A DNA stretch of 64,000 nt from Pedobacter foliorum (GCF_013266735.1 NZ_JABSNU010000021.1:1-64000); one strand, 5' to 3'. Counted from the stretch's first letter, positions 7,790 through 16,855 are shown. Notes: generated by a model not told the origin, from the letters alone. Translations and numbers: made by a program.

Positions 7790-9082
7790 GTGTCGTTAGA
7801 TAAATTAAAACTAAGCAAGTCGCTGGTAACAGCAATGAATGATGCCGGATATATATCTGCTAAAGAAATTCAGGCAAAAACTATGTCCAGAATAATTGGC
7901 GGGCAAGATATTATTGCTGTTGGACCTGAGGGCTGCGGTAAAACCACGACCTATGTACTTGGGGTTTTAATGCGTTTAAAATACAGTACTGATGAGGCTC
8001 CTAAGGTATTAATTCTTGTTCCAGATCAGGAACGTGTGCTTGCTGTAATTGAAGAGTTTAGGCTTTTAAGTAAAAACCGTAATCTGCGTATTATCGGCCT
8101 GTACGGCACAGGAGGGATGGATGAAGTGATTCAGGAACTGTTAGACGGTATCGACATTGTTGTTGCTACACCGACCAGAGCTCGTGCAGTATACTTAAAG
8201 CTTGGCCTTAACTTAAACAGATTGCAGATGCTGATTGTTGATGATGCTGAAGTAATTGTAAAACAAGGAATGCAGTTGCCGGTTTGCGAGTTAGCAAGAA
8301 GCGCAGGTAAGGTTCAACATTTGATTTTTACTACTGTTGTTCATGATAAACTGAACCTTATGATTGATCAGTTTATGAACTTCCCTACTACTTTAGAGGT
8401 TGAAGATCTTGGAGAGAGCAAGGCAATAACTCATGAGCTTTTGTTATATCAGGTGCCTAATTATAAAACAAAAGTAAACTTACTGAACCTGTTATTACGT
8501 GATGACGAGGTATTTGATAAGGTTGTAGTTTTTGTGAATTCGAGATTAACAGCACAGAAGCTAGGTAAAAGTTTACATTCAGCTAAGCCTGGTGAAGTTT
8601 CTGTATTGAATCCGTTGTTTTTTGACGAAGAGGGTTTTGATCATATTGAAGATTTTAAAGATACTGCTGAAGCCAGGGTTTTAATAGTAGCCAATGAAGG
8701 ATCTGCAAATGTGGATTTATCTGGCATTCCATTCTTATTCCACTTTGAGGTTCCTGAGCAAAAGGAGCAGTTTTTGAGTCGCGTAGTAAAAGCAGGAGAG
8801 GAAGAGATTGTGGCCATTACTTTTGCTACTGATATGGAATTGGTAGATTTAAGGAAGATTGAGCAGTCGTTAGGCGCTAAAATTCCGGTTATGGATTTAC
8901 CTGAAGATTTAGTGATTGATAAAGTTGTTAAAGCTTCTACAAAAATTAAGACCGTAAAAGAAACTGTTGAGGGGCCTAAAGGTGGCGGTGCTTTTCATGA
9001 TAAAAAGGAAAGTAACACTAAAGACTACAACTACGGAATAGGGCAGAAGGCTAAAATGACCATGAAAAAGAAACACGGTTAA
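7790..9082 (+). CDS. Degenerate DEAD-box helicase-like protein
   Basis: 430 aa, GTG start (MSLDKLKLSK). The fold order of a DEAD-box helicase is clear: a Q-motif-like start, a Walker A at 45-52 (GPEGCGKT), VATPTRA near 125-131 and a second RecA domain from about 215 with VVVFVNSR. Key residues have changed. Motif II is DDAE (151-154) rather than DEAD. Motif III is TTV rather than SAT. Motif V reads VANEGSANVDL without the RG pair. No HRxGRxGR motif VI is seen (FLSRVVKAG instead). ATP binding may persist, but unwinding activity is doubtful. The C-tail is basic (KAKMTMKKKHG), suggesting RNA or ribosome contact. The stop overlaps the convergent neighbour's stop in the shared bases TTAA at 9079-9082. 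Confidence 0.8.
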   Translation: MSLDKLKLSKSLVTAMNDAGYISAKEIQAKTMSRIIGGQDIIAVGPEGCGKTTTYVLGVLMRLKYSTDEAPKVLILVPDQERVLAVIEEFRLLSKNRNLRIIGLYGTGGMDEVIQELLDGIDIVVATPTRARAVYLKLGLNLNRLQMLIVDDAEVIVKQGMQLPVCELARSAGKVQHLIFTTVVHDKLNLMIDQFMNFPTTLEVEDLGESKAITHELLLYQVPNYKTKVNLLNLLLRDDEVFDKVVVFVNSRLTAQKLGKSLHSAKPGEVSVLNPLFFDEEGFDHIEDFKDTAEARVLIVANEGSANVDLSGIPFLFHFEVPEQKEQFLSRVVKAGEEEIVAITFATDMELVDLRKIEQSLGAKIPVMDLPEDLVIDKVVKASTKIKTVKETVEGPKGGGAFHDKKESNTKDYNYGIGQKAKMTMKKKHG

Positions 9083-10482
9083 TTTTCTATATACGGCGCT
9101 AACTTTTCTTTAGGTATAAACTCCACTCGATAAGGCATAATACTACTTTTTAGCATCCAAAGGAAGGTTCCTTTGAAGTTGGTAAGTACTACAGTATGCC
9201 TTTTTGAGGTGCACTGTAAAATTGTAGTATCTGCTACCAGATAGGAGCTTCCCATACGATCGTTATATATCTCCTGTGGGAGTTTTGTTTCTGTAACCAG
9301 TTGGGAGGTCTTGTCGCTTTCATTTAGCTTAAATACCAATGTTCTGCTTAACTTTTTACTAGTGCCATTATCGAACAGCATCAGGTTGCCTTGGCTGTTC
9401 ATGTGGACAGAATGGCCTTGGTCAAATGTGCTTCCTTCGGGCATTTTAAAGTCGCCATCTTTACCAAATTTCCAGATTACTTTGCCTGTTTTAGCATCAA
9501 GCTTCCAGATTTGTCCGTTATTGTAAAAGGAGATCAGGTAGTTGCCATCTTTATCAAAACTTAGGCTATTGGCATGCATCCAGTCTTTTTTATCTCTCAT
9601 TAAGTTCTTGTCCTTTAACGGATCAAGCTCATCAAATACCTTCCAGCTCCATATTTTCTTTCCAGTTCTATCGAGTACTAAAATGCCATCGCTTTTTACG
9701 GTGTCTTGTTTGCTGCCGCCATATTTGCTCAGGTCCATTATCTTTTGTTCTACACACAAGGTAACAACCTGGTTTTGCTTGTTTAATATGATTTCGTGAT
9801 GGATGGTTTGCTTAAAGTCTTTTTCTCCTTTTTTGAGGTGAAGTAGAGTATCACCATTTAAGGACACTTCAAGTATTTCATTGCCATAGCTAGTTGGATA
9901 TTCATCGTTACCAAGAATTGAGAGTAAGGTTTTGTTTTGTGTAAAGTGGGTTGTTTTAAAGCCTGTTCCATTTACCTGATGATACCATCTTATTGCTCCT
10001 TTAGCATCTATTAAGAAAATAATGCCTGGTATTTCTCTTCTGTAAATGAGCATATAGCCTTCTTTAAAAGAGGTAGGGATTACTTTTGGATCGGGAGCAT
10101 AAACTTTAAAGAAGTCCTGTATCCACATTGGGAAGTCATTTGTTTTAAAGTCGTAGGTTTTGCTGGTAGCCTGGCAGTTTTTGGTCTGTGTAATTACACG
10201 ATATTGGTATTCTTGTTTGGGTTTTAAGTTGGTCATCACTATGTGGTGATGCTTTTTGTTTGTAGAAATGGGAGTTTTTGATAACTGTTTCTCTTTTCCT
10301 TTTATCCAATATTCAATTGAAACATCCAAAGGTTGTTTGAGTTCTACATCTGCATTTACTCTTAGGCTATTTCTGTCAGGAGCGCTGAGTTTTATTTCTA
10401 TGATTTGTTCTTCGCACTGATTGGAACAGGCGCTTAACAGGAACAAAAAGAATACAGGAATCAGTCTCTTGATGAATAGCAT
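9079..10482 (-). CDS. Aryl-sulfate sulfotransferase (ASST)-like lipoprotein
   Basis: 467 aa from the chosen start at 10482, which gives a clean lipoprotein signal (MLFIKRLIPVFFLFLLSAC). The longer frame to 10551 would begin inside the terminator hairpin at 10536-10575, so it is rejected. The N-terminal 120 residues look like a beta-sandwich. The rest matches the arylsulfotransferase beta-propeller (GAIRWYHQ, DWMHANSLSFDKDGNYLIS, GKVIWKFGKDGDF, DQGHSVH). ASST enzymes move sulfate between phenolic compounds through a histidine. Candidate histidines are H303, H357 and H360; which is catalytic needs alignment to E. coli AssT. It follows the second SusC/SusD pair. Confidence 0.8.
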   Translation of the reverse strand: MLFIKRLIPVFFLFLLSACSNQCEEQIIEIKLSAPDRNSLRVNADVELKQPLDVSIEYWIKGKEKQLSKTPISTNKKHHHIVMTNLKPKQEYQYRVITQTKNCQATSKTYDFKTNDFPMWIQDFFKVYAPDPKVIPTSFKEGYMLIYRREIPGIIFLIDAKGAIRWYHQVNGTGFKTTHFTQNKTLLSILGNDEYPTSYGNEILEVSLNGDTLLHLKKGEKDFKQTIHHEIILNKQNQVVTLCVEQKIMDLSKYGGSKQDTVKSDGILVLDRTGKKIWSWKVFDELDPLKDKNLMRDKKDWMHANSLSFDKDGNYLISFYNNGQIWKLDAKTGKVIWKFGKDGDFKMPEGSTFDQGHSVHMNSQGNLMLFDNGTSKKLSRTLVFKLNESDKTSQLVTETKLPQEIYNDRMGSSYLVADTTILQCTSKRHTVVLTNFKGTFLWMLKSSIMPYRVEFIPKEKLAPYIEN

Positions 10483-10535
10483 ATGAATAGTTTTTAGGAG
10501 TAGTACAAGGTAAAGGGAAATTGTATAGAAACAAA

Positions 10536-10575
10536 AATCGGGATACAACAATGTTAAAGTTGCCGTATCCCGATT
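10536..10575 (-). terminator. Intrinsic terminator after the second susD
   Basis: AATCGGGATAC (10536-10546) and GTATCCCGATT (10565-10575) form an 11-bp stem. A further CAAC/GTTG pair sits inside, and the minus strand continues TTTTTGTTTC. It lies 15 nt after the susD stop (10590) and 54 nt before the ASST start, so the sulfotransferase gene may receive only read-through or have its own promoter. Confidence 0.8.
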
Positions 10576-10589
10576 AGCTGTATTAATTA

Positions 10590-12107
10590 TTAAAGTCTTC
10601 CTGCATTGTTCAGGTTAGGGTTTAAATCAACCTGAGTTTGAGGATAAGGGAAATATCTGTGTTTAGCAATATCAATTGCAGCTGGTTTGCCAACTGATTT
10701 TAGATAAGCGTTAACTACTTCCTGGTATTTACCCATACGAATTAAATCTGCTCTGCGTTTGCACTCAAAGAAGAATTCCCATCCGCGTTCCTGTAGGATT
10801 TTATCGCGAAGGCTTTCTTTAGTATAAGTGCTTGCATCACCAAGTAGGGTTGCTTTTGAACGTCCTTTTACTGAGTTGATAAGATCTATACTTGCTTTTG
10901 TTGGGCCATTTACTTCGTTTAATGCTTCTGCCTTGCAAAGAACAATATCTGCGTAGCGAAGAATTGGAATACCGTGACCATCATAATAGGTTTTAGAACC
11001 AGCCGGATCTGCATATTTTTTAGTAGCAACGTCTGGTAAGTAGTATTTACCGGCAGGAGGGGTAGTTTGTCCTGCAGGCGCCTGCATATAATCTAAACCA
11101 TCGGTTCCTTTGTAGCTGTAAAAGAACATTTCACGACGTTCATCATTTGGTGCGTATGAATTCCAGAAGCTCCAACTCACTGCATAATATTGCCAGCGAT
11201 CTGTTACAACCGGATTATTTAGTGGACCAAAGTGGTTCATTAACTCGGTTGCATCATTTAATGCATCAGCCAATGAACTGAAGATAGATTCTTTACACCA
11301 TTTGTTGCTTTCGGCAAATAGACCAGCATATGTTGGAAATAACTCATACTGGTGTAGGTCTTCTATTTTTTGAATGGTTTCTAAAGCTTTTGGCCATTGG
11401 TGTTCTCTCATGTACAGCTTTGTAAGTAATGAAAGGGCAGCACCTTTAGTAGCACGACCAACGTCATTAGTAGGGTAGATTGCTTTTCCTTCGTAGTTAA
11501 CAGGAAGGTTTTCAGCAGCAGTTACTAAATCATTTATTAGGAAAGTGTTGATAGTCTCGACACTAGCAGGAGGTGTTTTAGCTGTATAGTTAGGCTCTTT
11601 CATCTCTTGCTCTGTAATAAGAACTACTGGGCCAAATTCATCAGTTAAATCGATGTAAGCCAGTGCTCTTAGGAATTTGATTTCCGAAAAATACTGCTTT
11701 GTTTGCGCTTCTGTAAGCGTTTTTATTTTTGGAATATTGTTTAATGCATTGTTTGCATCAGCAATTAATTTGTATTGATGCTGATATGCAAAGTTTATGT
11801 ATTTGTTGTTGTTTGACCATTGCGCGTCAGAAAGCTGTGAGATATCCCCTGATTGAAATGAGTGACCGATATCAGTTGTAAAGTCTGTAATGGCCATTTG
11901 AAATCCGGCATAGTATTGATAAGAATCACTTACACCACTTGGTTGTTTCAAACGGGCATAGATTCCATTAACTGCAGCAACGGCATCAGCATTTGATTCA
12001 AAAGCATTAACATCAGTTAAAGAGCTATAAACGCTAGGTTCGGCCGTTCTTTTACATGAAGCAAGACCTATTAAACAAGCTGAGAATAAAATTATAGTAC
12101 GTTTCAT
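10590..12107 (-). CDS. SusD/RagB-family outer-membrane lipoprotein (second pair)
   Basis: 505 aa from ATG at 12107 (MKRTIILFSACLIGLASCKR; lipid-attached Cys near residue 19). The frame can be extended three codons to a TTG, which is less likely. It is a classical RagB/SusD: N-terminal SusD-like domain (LTDVNAFESNADAVAAVNGIY), helical repeats (YFSEIKFLRALAYIDLTDEFG) and the C-terminal signature ILRYADIVLCKAEALNEVNG and LRDKILQERGWEFFFECKRR. It acts as the surface binding lid of the SusC channel encoded 19 bp upstream. The ligand is unknown. The stop is followed at once by a strong terminator. Confidence 0.93.
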   Translation of the reverse strand: MKRTIILFSACLIGLASCKRTAEPSVYSSLTDVNAFESNADAVAAVNGIYARLKQPSGVSDSYQYYAGFQMAITDFTTDIGHSFQSGDISQLSDAQWSNNNKYINFAYQHQYKLIADANNALNNIPKIKTLTEAQTKQYFSEIKFLRALAYIDLTDEFGPVVLITEQEMKEPNYTAKTPPASVETINTFLINDLVTAAENLPVNYEGKAIYPTNDVGRATKGAALSLLTKLYMREHQWPKALETIQKIEDLHQYELFPTYAGLFAESNKWCKESIFSSLADALNDATELMNHFGPLNNPVVTDRWQYYAVSWSFWNSYAPNDERREMFFYSYKGTDGLDYMQAPAGQTTPPAGKYYLPDVATKKYADPAGSKTYYDGHGIPILRYADIVLCKAEALNEVNGPTKASIDLINSVKGRSKATLLGDASTYTKESLRDKILQERGWEFFFECKRRADLIRMGKYQEVVNAYLKSVGKPAAIDIAKHRYFPYPQTQVDLNPNLNNAGRL

Positions 12108-12126
12108 AATTGACAATTGTAATAGG

Positions 12127-15100
12127 TTAGAAATTTAATTTAAGACCAAGAGTGAAAGAACGGTAAGCTGGATAGGCATTGAAATCTAAACCTGCTCTTA
12201 AATTAGCACTGGTAGGATCAGAACCATTATTGTTAGAACTAACTTCTGGATCAGAACCTGTGTACTTGGTTATTGTAAATAGATCTTGGGCTGTAAAATA
12301 GATTTTAGCATTACTCACTCCTTTTAGGAATCCGATTTTTGAGGTAGGAATGTTATAGCCTATACTTAGATTTTTCAATTTTACATAAGATGCATTCTCA
12401 ACAAATCTTGAGTTGATATAGCCACCATATTTAGAGGTAAAGTATCCATTTCTAGGAACATCAGTATTGTTGTTTTGTGGAGTCCAACGTTGTAAAGCGT
12501 CTGTACCTGTGTAGGTTTCCAATAATAAACGATTCATGTTATATAAGTCTGCACCGAAGGCTCCTTGAAAAAATACACCTAATTCAAAACCTTTATATGT
12601 GAAACTATTGTTGAAACCCATTACATAATGAGGATAAGCATTTCCTAATATTTGACGATCACTTGAAGTAATTAATCCATCACCGTCTAGATCTTTATAT
12701 TTTGGATCGCCTGGTTTAGATAATGGTTGTGGGGCGTAAGTTTCACCTGTTTTAACCACACCATCGTAAACATAACCGTATAATTGACTTAATTCTTTAC
12801 CTACTTCAAGTTTTGAAAAGTCTGCTGCCGGCACACTTCCATCAGGGTTAGCTGTTTGAGAGATAATGTAAGGTCTGCCATTTAAATCTATTGCTTTTTG
12901 TTTATTGTAAGCAATGTTTAACGTTGTACTCCAGGTCATGTTATCTGTCTCAATATTTCGGCTGTTGATAGAAAGTTCGACTCCTTGATTTTGGATTGCT
13001 CCTCCATTGATTAATTGGGTTGAAAATCCGAAGATCTGCTCAACTGGAATATCTAGTAATAGATTTTTCGTTCTCTTACGATAATAATCAGCGGTAACAC
13101 TTAGTCGATCTTTTAAAAAGCCCATGTCTACACCTGCATCAAATTGGTAAGTGCTTTCCCAGGTTAATTTTGAGTTTGGCAATCTACTAGCGTAAAGTGC
13201 ACCATAGAGGTCACTTCCTTCCCCTAGTGAAACTCCACTTGGTACATAGGTAGCTAAGTAGGTATAATTAGGAACCCTGTCATTACCTGTTACACCGTAA
13301 CCTGCTCTAACTTTTAAATTAGAGAATACCTTATTGTCTTTCATGAAATCCTCATCGCTTACTCTCCATGCTAATGACCCTGAAGGGAAGTAGCCAAGTC
13401 TGTATTTAGAAGGGAATTTTGAAGAAACATCATTTCTGAAAGTAAATGTGGCTAGATATTTATCCTTTAAAGCGTAGTTTAAACGGCCAAAGTAAGAGTA
13501 TCTTTTTTCTTCTTCTTTAAGACTAAGTGCTCCGATCCTTTCAGCTCCAGCATCTAATCGATTGTAAAGGAACTTATCGCTAGTGAATTTTTGTACTTGA
13601 GTATAGTGTCTTTCGTATTGGTCAAATTGATAAGAAAAACCACCCACTGCAGTAAAAGAGTGGATGTTGTTAAATACTTTTTTATAGGTAAGGTATGTTT
13701 CCGCTAAATTACGGGTTGTATTAAATTCATTAAGAGAGGCTTGTCCTTTAACTTTTTCTCCTGAAACAAGAGTCATAGGTAAATAAGTTCCTTCTTTTGT
13801 AGCTGAAAACTCTGTTCCTCCACTAACGTGTAAGGTAAGCTCATCTAGAATTTGTAAATCACCAAAAATGTTGGCAGTCATTCTATTATTATAGCGATCA
13901 TTTGTTGGTTCAAGTAACCATGCTAAAGGATTGTCTTTACCATTTCTACGACCATATGTTCCATCTGCATTGTAAGGTGCAATAGCAGGTGAAGTAAACA
14001 TAATGCCATACAATACATTAGATGGTACGATGTTACCATCGTAAGTTTTGAATTGAGAAAAAGACCTCGCAGCATATACATTGGCCCCAGTCGTAAATCT
14101 CTTACTAACTCTATGATCAATATTGAAACGACCTGAATAGCGGTCGAAATCAGTTTTCTTTAGTGCCCCTATTTGTCCGAAGTAATTTCCTGAGATAGAG
14201 ATACGGGTATCTTCATTACCACCGCTAATGTTTATGTTGTGGCTTTGTACGCTTGCATTTCTTGTTGCAAGGTCAAACCAATCAGTATTGGTTGTGCTTG
14301 CCAAATCAGCCGCAGTATATTCTGGTGGATTACCTTGTTCAATGGCTTTTGCATTAGCAATAGCTTTGTAGTCAGTTGCATTCATCAAATCAGGTTTGCT
14401 TTTGATTCTTTGAGTTCCGTAATAGCTTTCAAATTCTACTACTGATTTTCCTGCTTTACCTCTTTTGGTAGTAATGAGAACAACCCCATTTGCACCACGA
14501 GAACCGTAAATAGCTGTTGCAGATGCATCTTTAAGGATTTGAATATCCTCAATGTCACTTGGTGAAATGGTTTGCCCATTGTCAGTAATGAAACCATCAA
14601 CTACATATAAAGGCTCGTTGGTAGATTTAATAGAGTTACCTCCCCTGATGCGAATAAGCGTATTACCTCCCGGAGCTGAGCTAGCCTGAGTAACCTGTAC
14701 ACCTGATGCACGGCCCTGAATGGCTTGCGCAACGTTTGAGGTAACGCCACCTAAGTTTAAACTCTCTTTTGAAATGGAGCTAATTGCACCGGTAAGGTCT
14801 TTTTTCTTAGAAGTACCATAACCAACAACAACAACCTGATCCAGTTCGTTTTGAGTTTCTTTAAGTGTTACGTTTATTTCTGATTTAGTTCCAACAGTAA
14901 ATTCCTGGGGATCGAAACCAATAAATGAGAACTGTAAAACACTTTGCGCATTTGGTACCGTAATAGTATAACTACCGGAACCATCCGTAAGTGCTCCGGT
15001 TTTGCCACCCTTTACCTTAATGTTAACTCCGGGTATGCCTTCTCCTTTAGCGTCCGAAACTTTCCCATTCACCTTTACTCCGGTTTGGGCATAACCCTCA

Positions 15101-15153
15101 ATGGAGAGGAGAAATGTTATTAATAATGAAAATAGTAGAAATTTAGATTTCAT
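12127..15153 (-). CDS. SusC/RagA-family TonB-dependent transporter (second pair)
   Basis: 1008 aa. It has a signal peptide to about residue 22 (EGYAQ), a carboxypeptidase-regulatory-like domain (VNGKVSDAKGEGIPGVNIKV) and a classical TonB box region (LDQVVVVGYGTSKKKDLTGA). The SusC plug signature follows (PLYVVDGFI, DIQILKDASATAIYGSRGAN), then a barrel ending YRSFTLGLKLNF. It differs clearly from the first SusC, which lacks the VVVVGYGT box, so the two pairs are not a recent duplication. The gene is preceded by a 565-bp leader with LacI-type operators, which suggests substrate-controlled expression. Confidence 0.95.
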   Translation of the reverse strand: MKSKFLLFSLLITFLLSIEGYAQTGVKVNGKVSDAKGEGIPGVNIKVKGGKTGALTDGSGSYTITVPNAQSVLQFSFIGFDPQEFTVGTKSEINVTLKETQNELDQVVVVGYGTSKKKDLTGAISSISKESLNLGGVTSNVAQAIQGRASGVQVTQASSAPGGNTLIRIRGGNSIKSTNEPLYVVDGFITDNGQTISPSDIEDIQILKDASATAIYGSRGANGVVLITTKRGKAGKSVVEFESYYGTQRIKSKPDLMNATDYKAIANAKAIEQGNPPEYTAADLASTTNTDWFDLATRNASVQSHNINISGGNEDTRISISGNYFGQIGALKKTDFDRYSGRFNIDHRVSKRFTTGANVYAARSFSQFKTYDGNIVPSNVLYGIMFTSPAIAPYNADGTYGRRNGKDNPLAWLLEPTNDRYNNRMTANIFGDLQILDELTLHVSGGTEFSATKEGTYLPMTLVSGEKVKGQASLNEFNTTRNLAETYLTYKKVFNNIHSFTAVGGFSYQFDQYERHYTQVQKFTSDKFLYNRLDAGAERIGALSLKEEEKRYSYFGRLNYALKDKYLATFTFRNDVSSKFPSKYRLGYFPSGSLAWRVSDEDFMKDNKVFSNLKVRAGYGVTGNDRVPNYTYLATYVPSGVSLGEGSDLYGALYASRLPNSKLTWESTYQFDAGVDMGFLKDRLSVTADYYRKRTKNLLLDIPVEQIFGFSTQLINGGAIQNQGVELSINSRNIETDNMTWSTTLNIAYNKQKAIDLNGRPYIISQTANPDGSVPAADFSKLEVGKELSQLYGYVYDGVVKTGETYAPQPLSKPGDPKYKDLDGDGLITSSDRQILGNAYPHYVMGFNNSFTYKGFELGVFFQGAFGADLYNMNRLLLETYTGTDALQRWTPQNNNTDVPRNGYFTSKYGGYINSRFVENASYVKLKNLSIGYNIPTSKIGFLKGVSNAKIYFTAQDLFTITKYTGSDPEVSSNNNGSDPTSANLRAGLDFNAYPAYRSFTLGLKLNF

Positions 15154-15440
15154 ATTTATTGGTTTATATGTTTATTGTTTTAGTTTTTGAAAGAATGGAA
15201 TTGATTTTAGGAGCGTTCTTTCTGTAATTAAAAAACAAGGCGTAGGGATATCTGTGCTGAAGCAAAAATGAAAAAAGTCAATAAGGAAGTCCCTACGAAG
15301 TTTCATTATAGTTTAGGTTAGTTGTTTATTTTTTTTCCACTCAGATCAACATTTTAAATGTATGAACTGATGTAACGTATTAAAAGTGAAGGTAGAACTA
15401 AAAATAGTTGGGAACTATTGAATTGTAACATAAACGTTGC

Positions 15441-15452
15441 GCAAACGTTTGC
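15441..15452. promoter_or_regulatory. LacI-family operator (GCAAACGTTTGC)
   Basis: A perfect 12-bp palindrome with the central CG typical of LacI/PurR/CcpA-family operators. It lies 288 bp upstream of susC. No LacI-family gene is present in the window, so the regulator must be encoded elsewhere. Confidence 0.6.
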
Positions 15453-15494
15453 TTTGTCTTTTTTGTAGAGAACTACCGTCGGAATTTAAAAAGC

Positions 15495-15518
15495 GATTAA
15501 TTTATCGTTAAATTAATC
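15495..15518 (-). terminator. Perfect 10-4-10 inverted repeat, possible mazG terminator
   Basis: GATTAATTTA (15495-15504) pairs with TAAATTAATC (15509-15518) across TCGT. On the minus strand the stem is followed by GCTTTTTAAA. It lies 200 nt after the mazG stop. The stem is very AT-rich, so it could equally be an operator. Confidence 0.35.
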
Positions 15519-15689
15519 ACTTATTAGAAAGGTATAAAGTGCCTAGTTGTTTGTTTTTTTGCTTCTGTGCGCAGGAAATAGTTGATTTAACCCTTTTTAA
15601 ATGCAGAATCGGATGGTTTTGCGAAGGATAAAATAAACTGGATTTTATGGTTATTGTAAATGTCAATATATCAGTGTGTTAGTTTGAAT

Positions 15690-15700
15690 GCAAACGTTTG
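15690..15700. promoter_or_regulatory. Second LacI-family operator (GCAAACGTTTG)
   Basis: It shares the core CAAACGTTTG with the site at 15441 and lies 19 nt after the mazG stop, 249 bp from the first site. Paired sites at such distance would allow repression by DNA looping, as known for LacI family members; this is inference. Confidence 0.5.
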
Positions 15701-15718
15701 ATATACTTTTCGGGATTG

Positions 15719-16528
15719 TTACTTTAAGCTTTTGGCTTCATTCCAATAAATATCCATTTCGGCGAGGGTCATATCATTAAGTGCTTTGCCGTTTTCTTTT
15801 GCCTTGGTTTCCAGATATTGGAAGCGTTTGATGAATTTCTTGTTGGTTTTTTCTAAGGCATTTTCAGGGTTGATGTTAATGAAACGAGCATAGTTAATTA
15901 GCGAGAATAATAGGTCACCAAATTCAGCTTCTGCTTTTTCAATATCAATAGCCGCGTTGTCGGCTACATTATATTCATCTTTAAATTCCTGTAATTCTTC
16001 TTCAACTTTTTCCCACACCTGTTCCTTATTGTCCCAGTCGAAACCAACACCTCTTGCTTTTTCTTGAATACGACTTGCTTTTACCAGAGAGGGCAAACCA
16101 GCCGGTACTCCTGATAATACAGATTTGTTACCTTCTTTAAGTTTTAGTTGTTCCCAGTTGCGTTTTACATCATTTTCGTCCTGAACTTCAACATCTCCAT
16201 AAATGTGAGGGTGTCTGCTAATTAGTTTGTCGCATACACTGTTAAGCACATCAATTATGGTAAAATCATTAGTTTCAGAAGCAATGCGTGCATAAAAAAC
16301 AAGGTGCATCATTACATCTCCCAGTTCCTTTTTTACCTCATCCAAATCTCCCTCAAGGATAGCATCTGATAATTCATAAGTTTCCTCGATAGTTAAATGT
16401 CTTAGCGTTTCCATGGTTTGCTTTTTGTCCCATGGACATTGAGTACGTAAGGTATCTAATACAGTTAATAGTCGTTGAAATGCCGAAGCTGGATCGTTTG
16501 CGGTAACTGGAGGTATATTATTAGGCAT
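15719..16528 (-). CDS. mazG: Nucleoside triphosphate pyrophosphohydrolase MazG
   Basis: 269 aa, the usual length for two-domain MazG. It hydrolyses (d)NTPs to NMP and pyrophosphate and is thought to clean nucleotide pools and modulate stress signalling. The first domain has CPWDKKQTMETLRHLTIEE with the EExxE-type metal site (EETYE) and the partner KKELGDVMMHLVFYA. The second has FGDLLFSLINYARF. The start follows the stop of a small membrane-protein gene (16537) by 8 bp, so they are probably co-transcribed. Assignment is secure. Confidence 0.95.
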   Translation of the reverse strand: MPNNIPPVTANDPASAFQRLLTVLDTLRTQCPWDKKQTMETLRHLTIEETYELSDAILEGDLDEVKKELGDVMMHLVFYARIASETNDFTIIDVLNSVCDKLISRHPHIYGDVEVQDENDVKRNWEQLKLKEGNKSVLSGVPAGLPSLVKASRIQEKARGVGFDWDNKEQVWEKVEEELQEFKDEYNVADNAAIDIEKAEAEFGDLLFSLINYARFININPENALEKTNKKFIKRFQYLETKAKENGKALNDMTLAEMDIYWNEAKSLK

Positions 16529-16536
16529 TGGGTAAT

Positions 16537-16833
16537 TTATTTTATGACGTTAAAGGTAACCATCATTGTGGTTAAAAAAAGAACAAGAAGACCGAATATA
16601 AATATAATATCGGCCGTTCTCTCTAATCCATAGTTTGCAGGCCCTTTTCTTTTCATGGATAGAAAGGAAAGAATACATGCTGTCATAAATAGAATAATTG
16701 CAAGAGCAGTAGTTTCATCAATGACGGTACTATCACTCATTTTTGCAACCTTAAGGGAGGTTAGTACTATAAAACAGAGGCCAAGTAAGGTGGCAGAAGT
16801 GTTAAGTATATGTGGAGTTCTGTTTTCAGGCAT
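16537..16833 (-). CDS. Small integral membrane protein, unknown function
   Basis: 98 aa with three hydrophobic segments (about residues 12-30, 40-58 and 73-95) and a short basic loop (MKRKGPANYGLERT). I do not recognise a family. It lies 22 bp after the stop of the AI-2E-type permease gene and 8 bp before mazG in the same direction, so it is probably part of one transcript. Its codon use resembles the neighbours, so it is likely a real gene. Confidence 0.75.
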   Translation of the reverse strand: MPENRTPHILNTSATLLGLCFIVLTSLKVAKMSDSTVIDETTALAIILFMTACILSFLSMKRKGPANYGLERTADIIFIFGLLVLFLTTMMVTFNVIK

Positions 16834-16855
16834 TTAATGCATTTTTAAAATTTGT

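Larger units (their letters stand above)
15154..15718. other. 565-bp gap: regulatory leader of the second susCD operon
   Basis: There is no credible gene here. It contains two LacI-type palindromes (15441-15452 and 15690-15700), a 7-3-7 inverted repeat AATAGTT/AACTATT (15403-15419), a perfect 10-4-10 inverted repeat (15495-15518) and an 8-bp pair CGTAGGGA/TCCCTACG (15241-15248 and 15290-15297). The flanking genes both run leftward, so this is the mazG 3' flank and the susC 5' flank. No clear TAnnTTTG promoter was found on the minus strand. Confidence 0.6.

Noticed and set aside
10483..10551. Longer N-terminus for the ASST-like protein
   Set aside because: The added start lies inside the terminator hairpin at 10536-10575, and the inner ATG gives a proper lipoprotein signal.
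233..15153. Classical polysaccharide utilisation loci
   Set aside because: Both SusCD pairs lack glycoside hydrolases, lyases and the usual sigma/anti-sigma or hybrid sensor regulators nearby.
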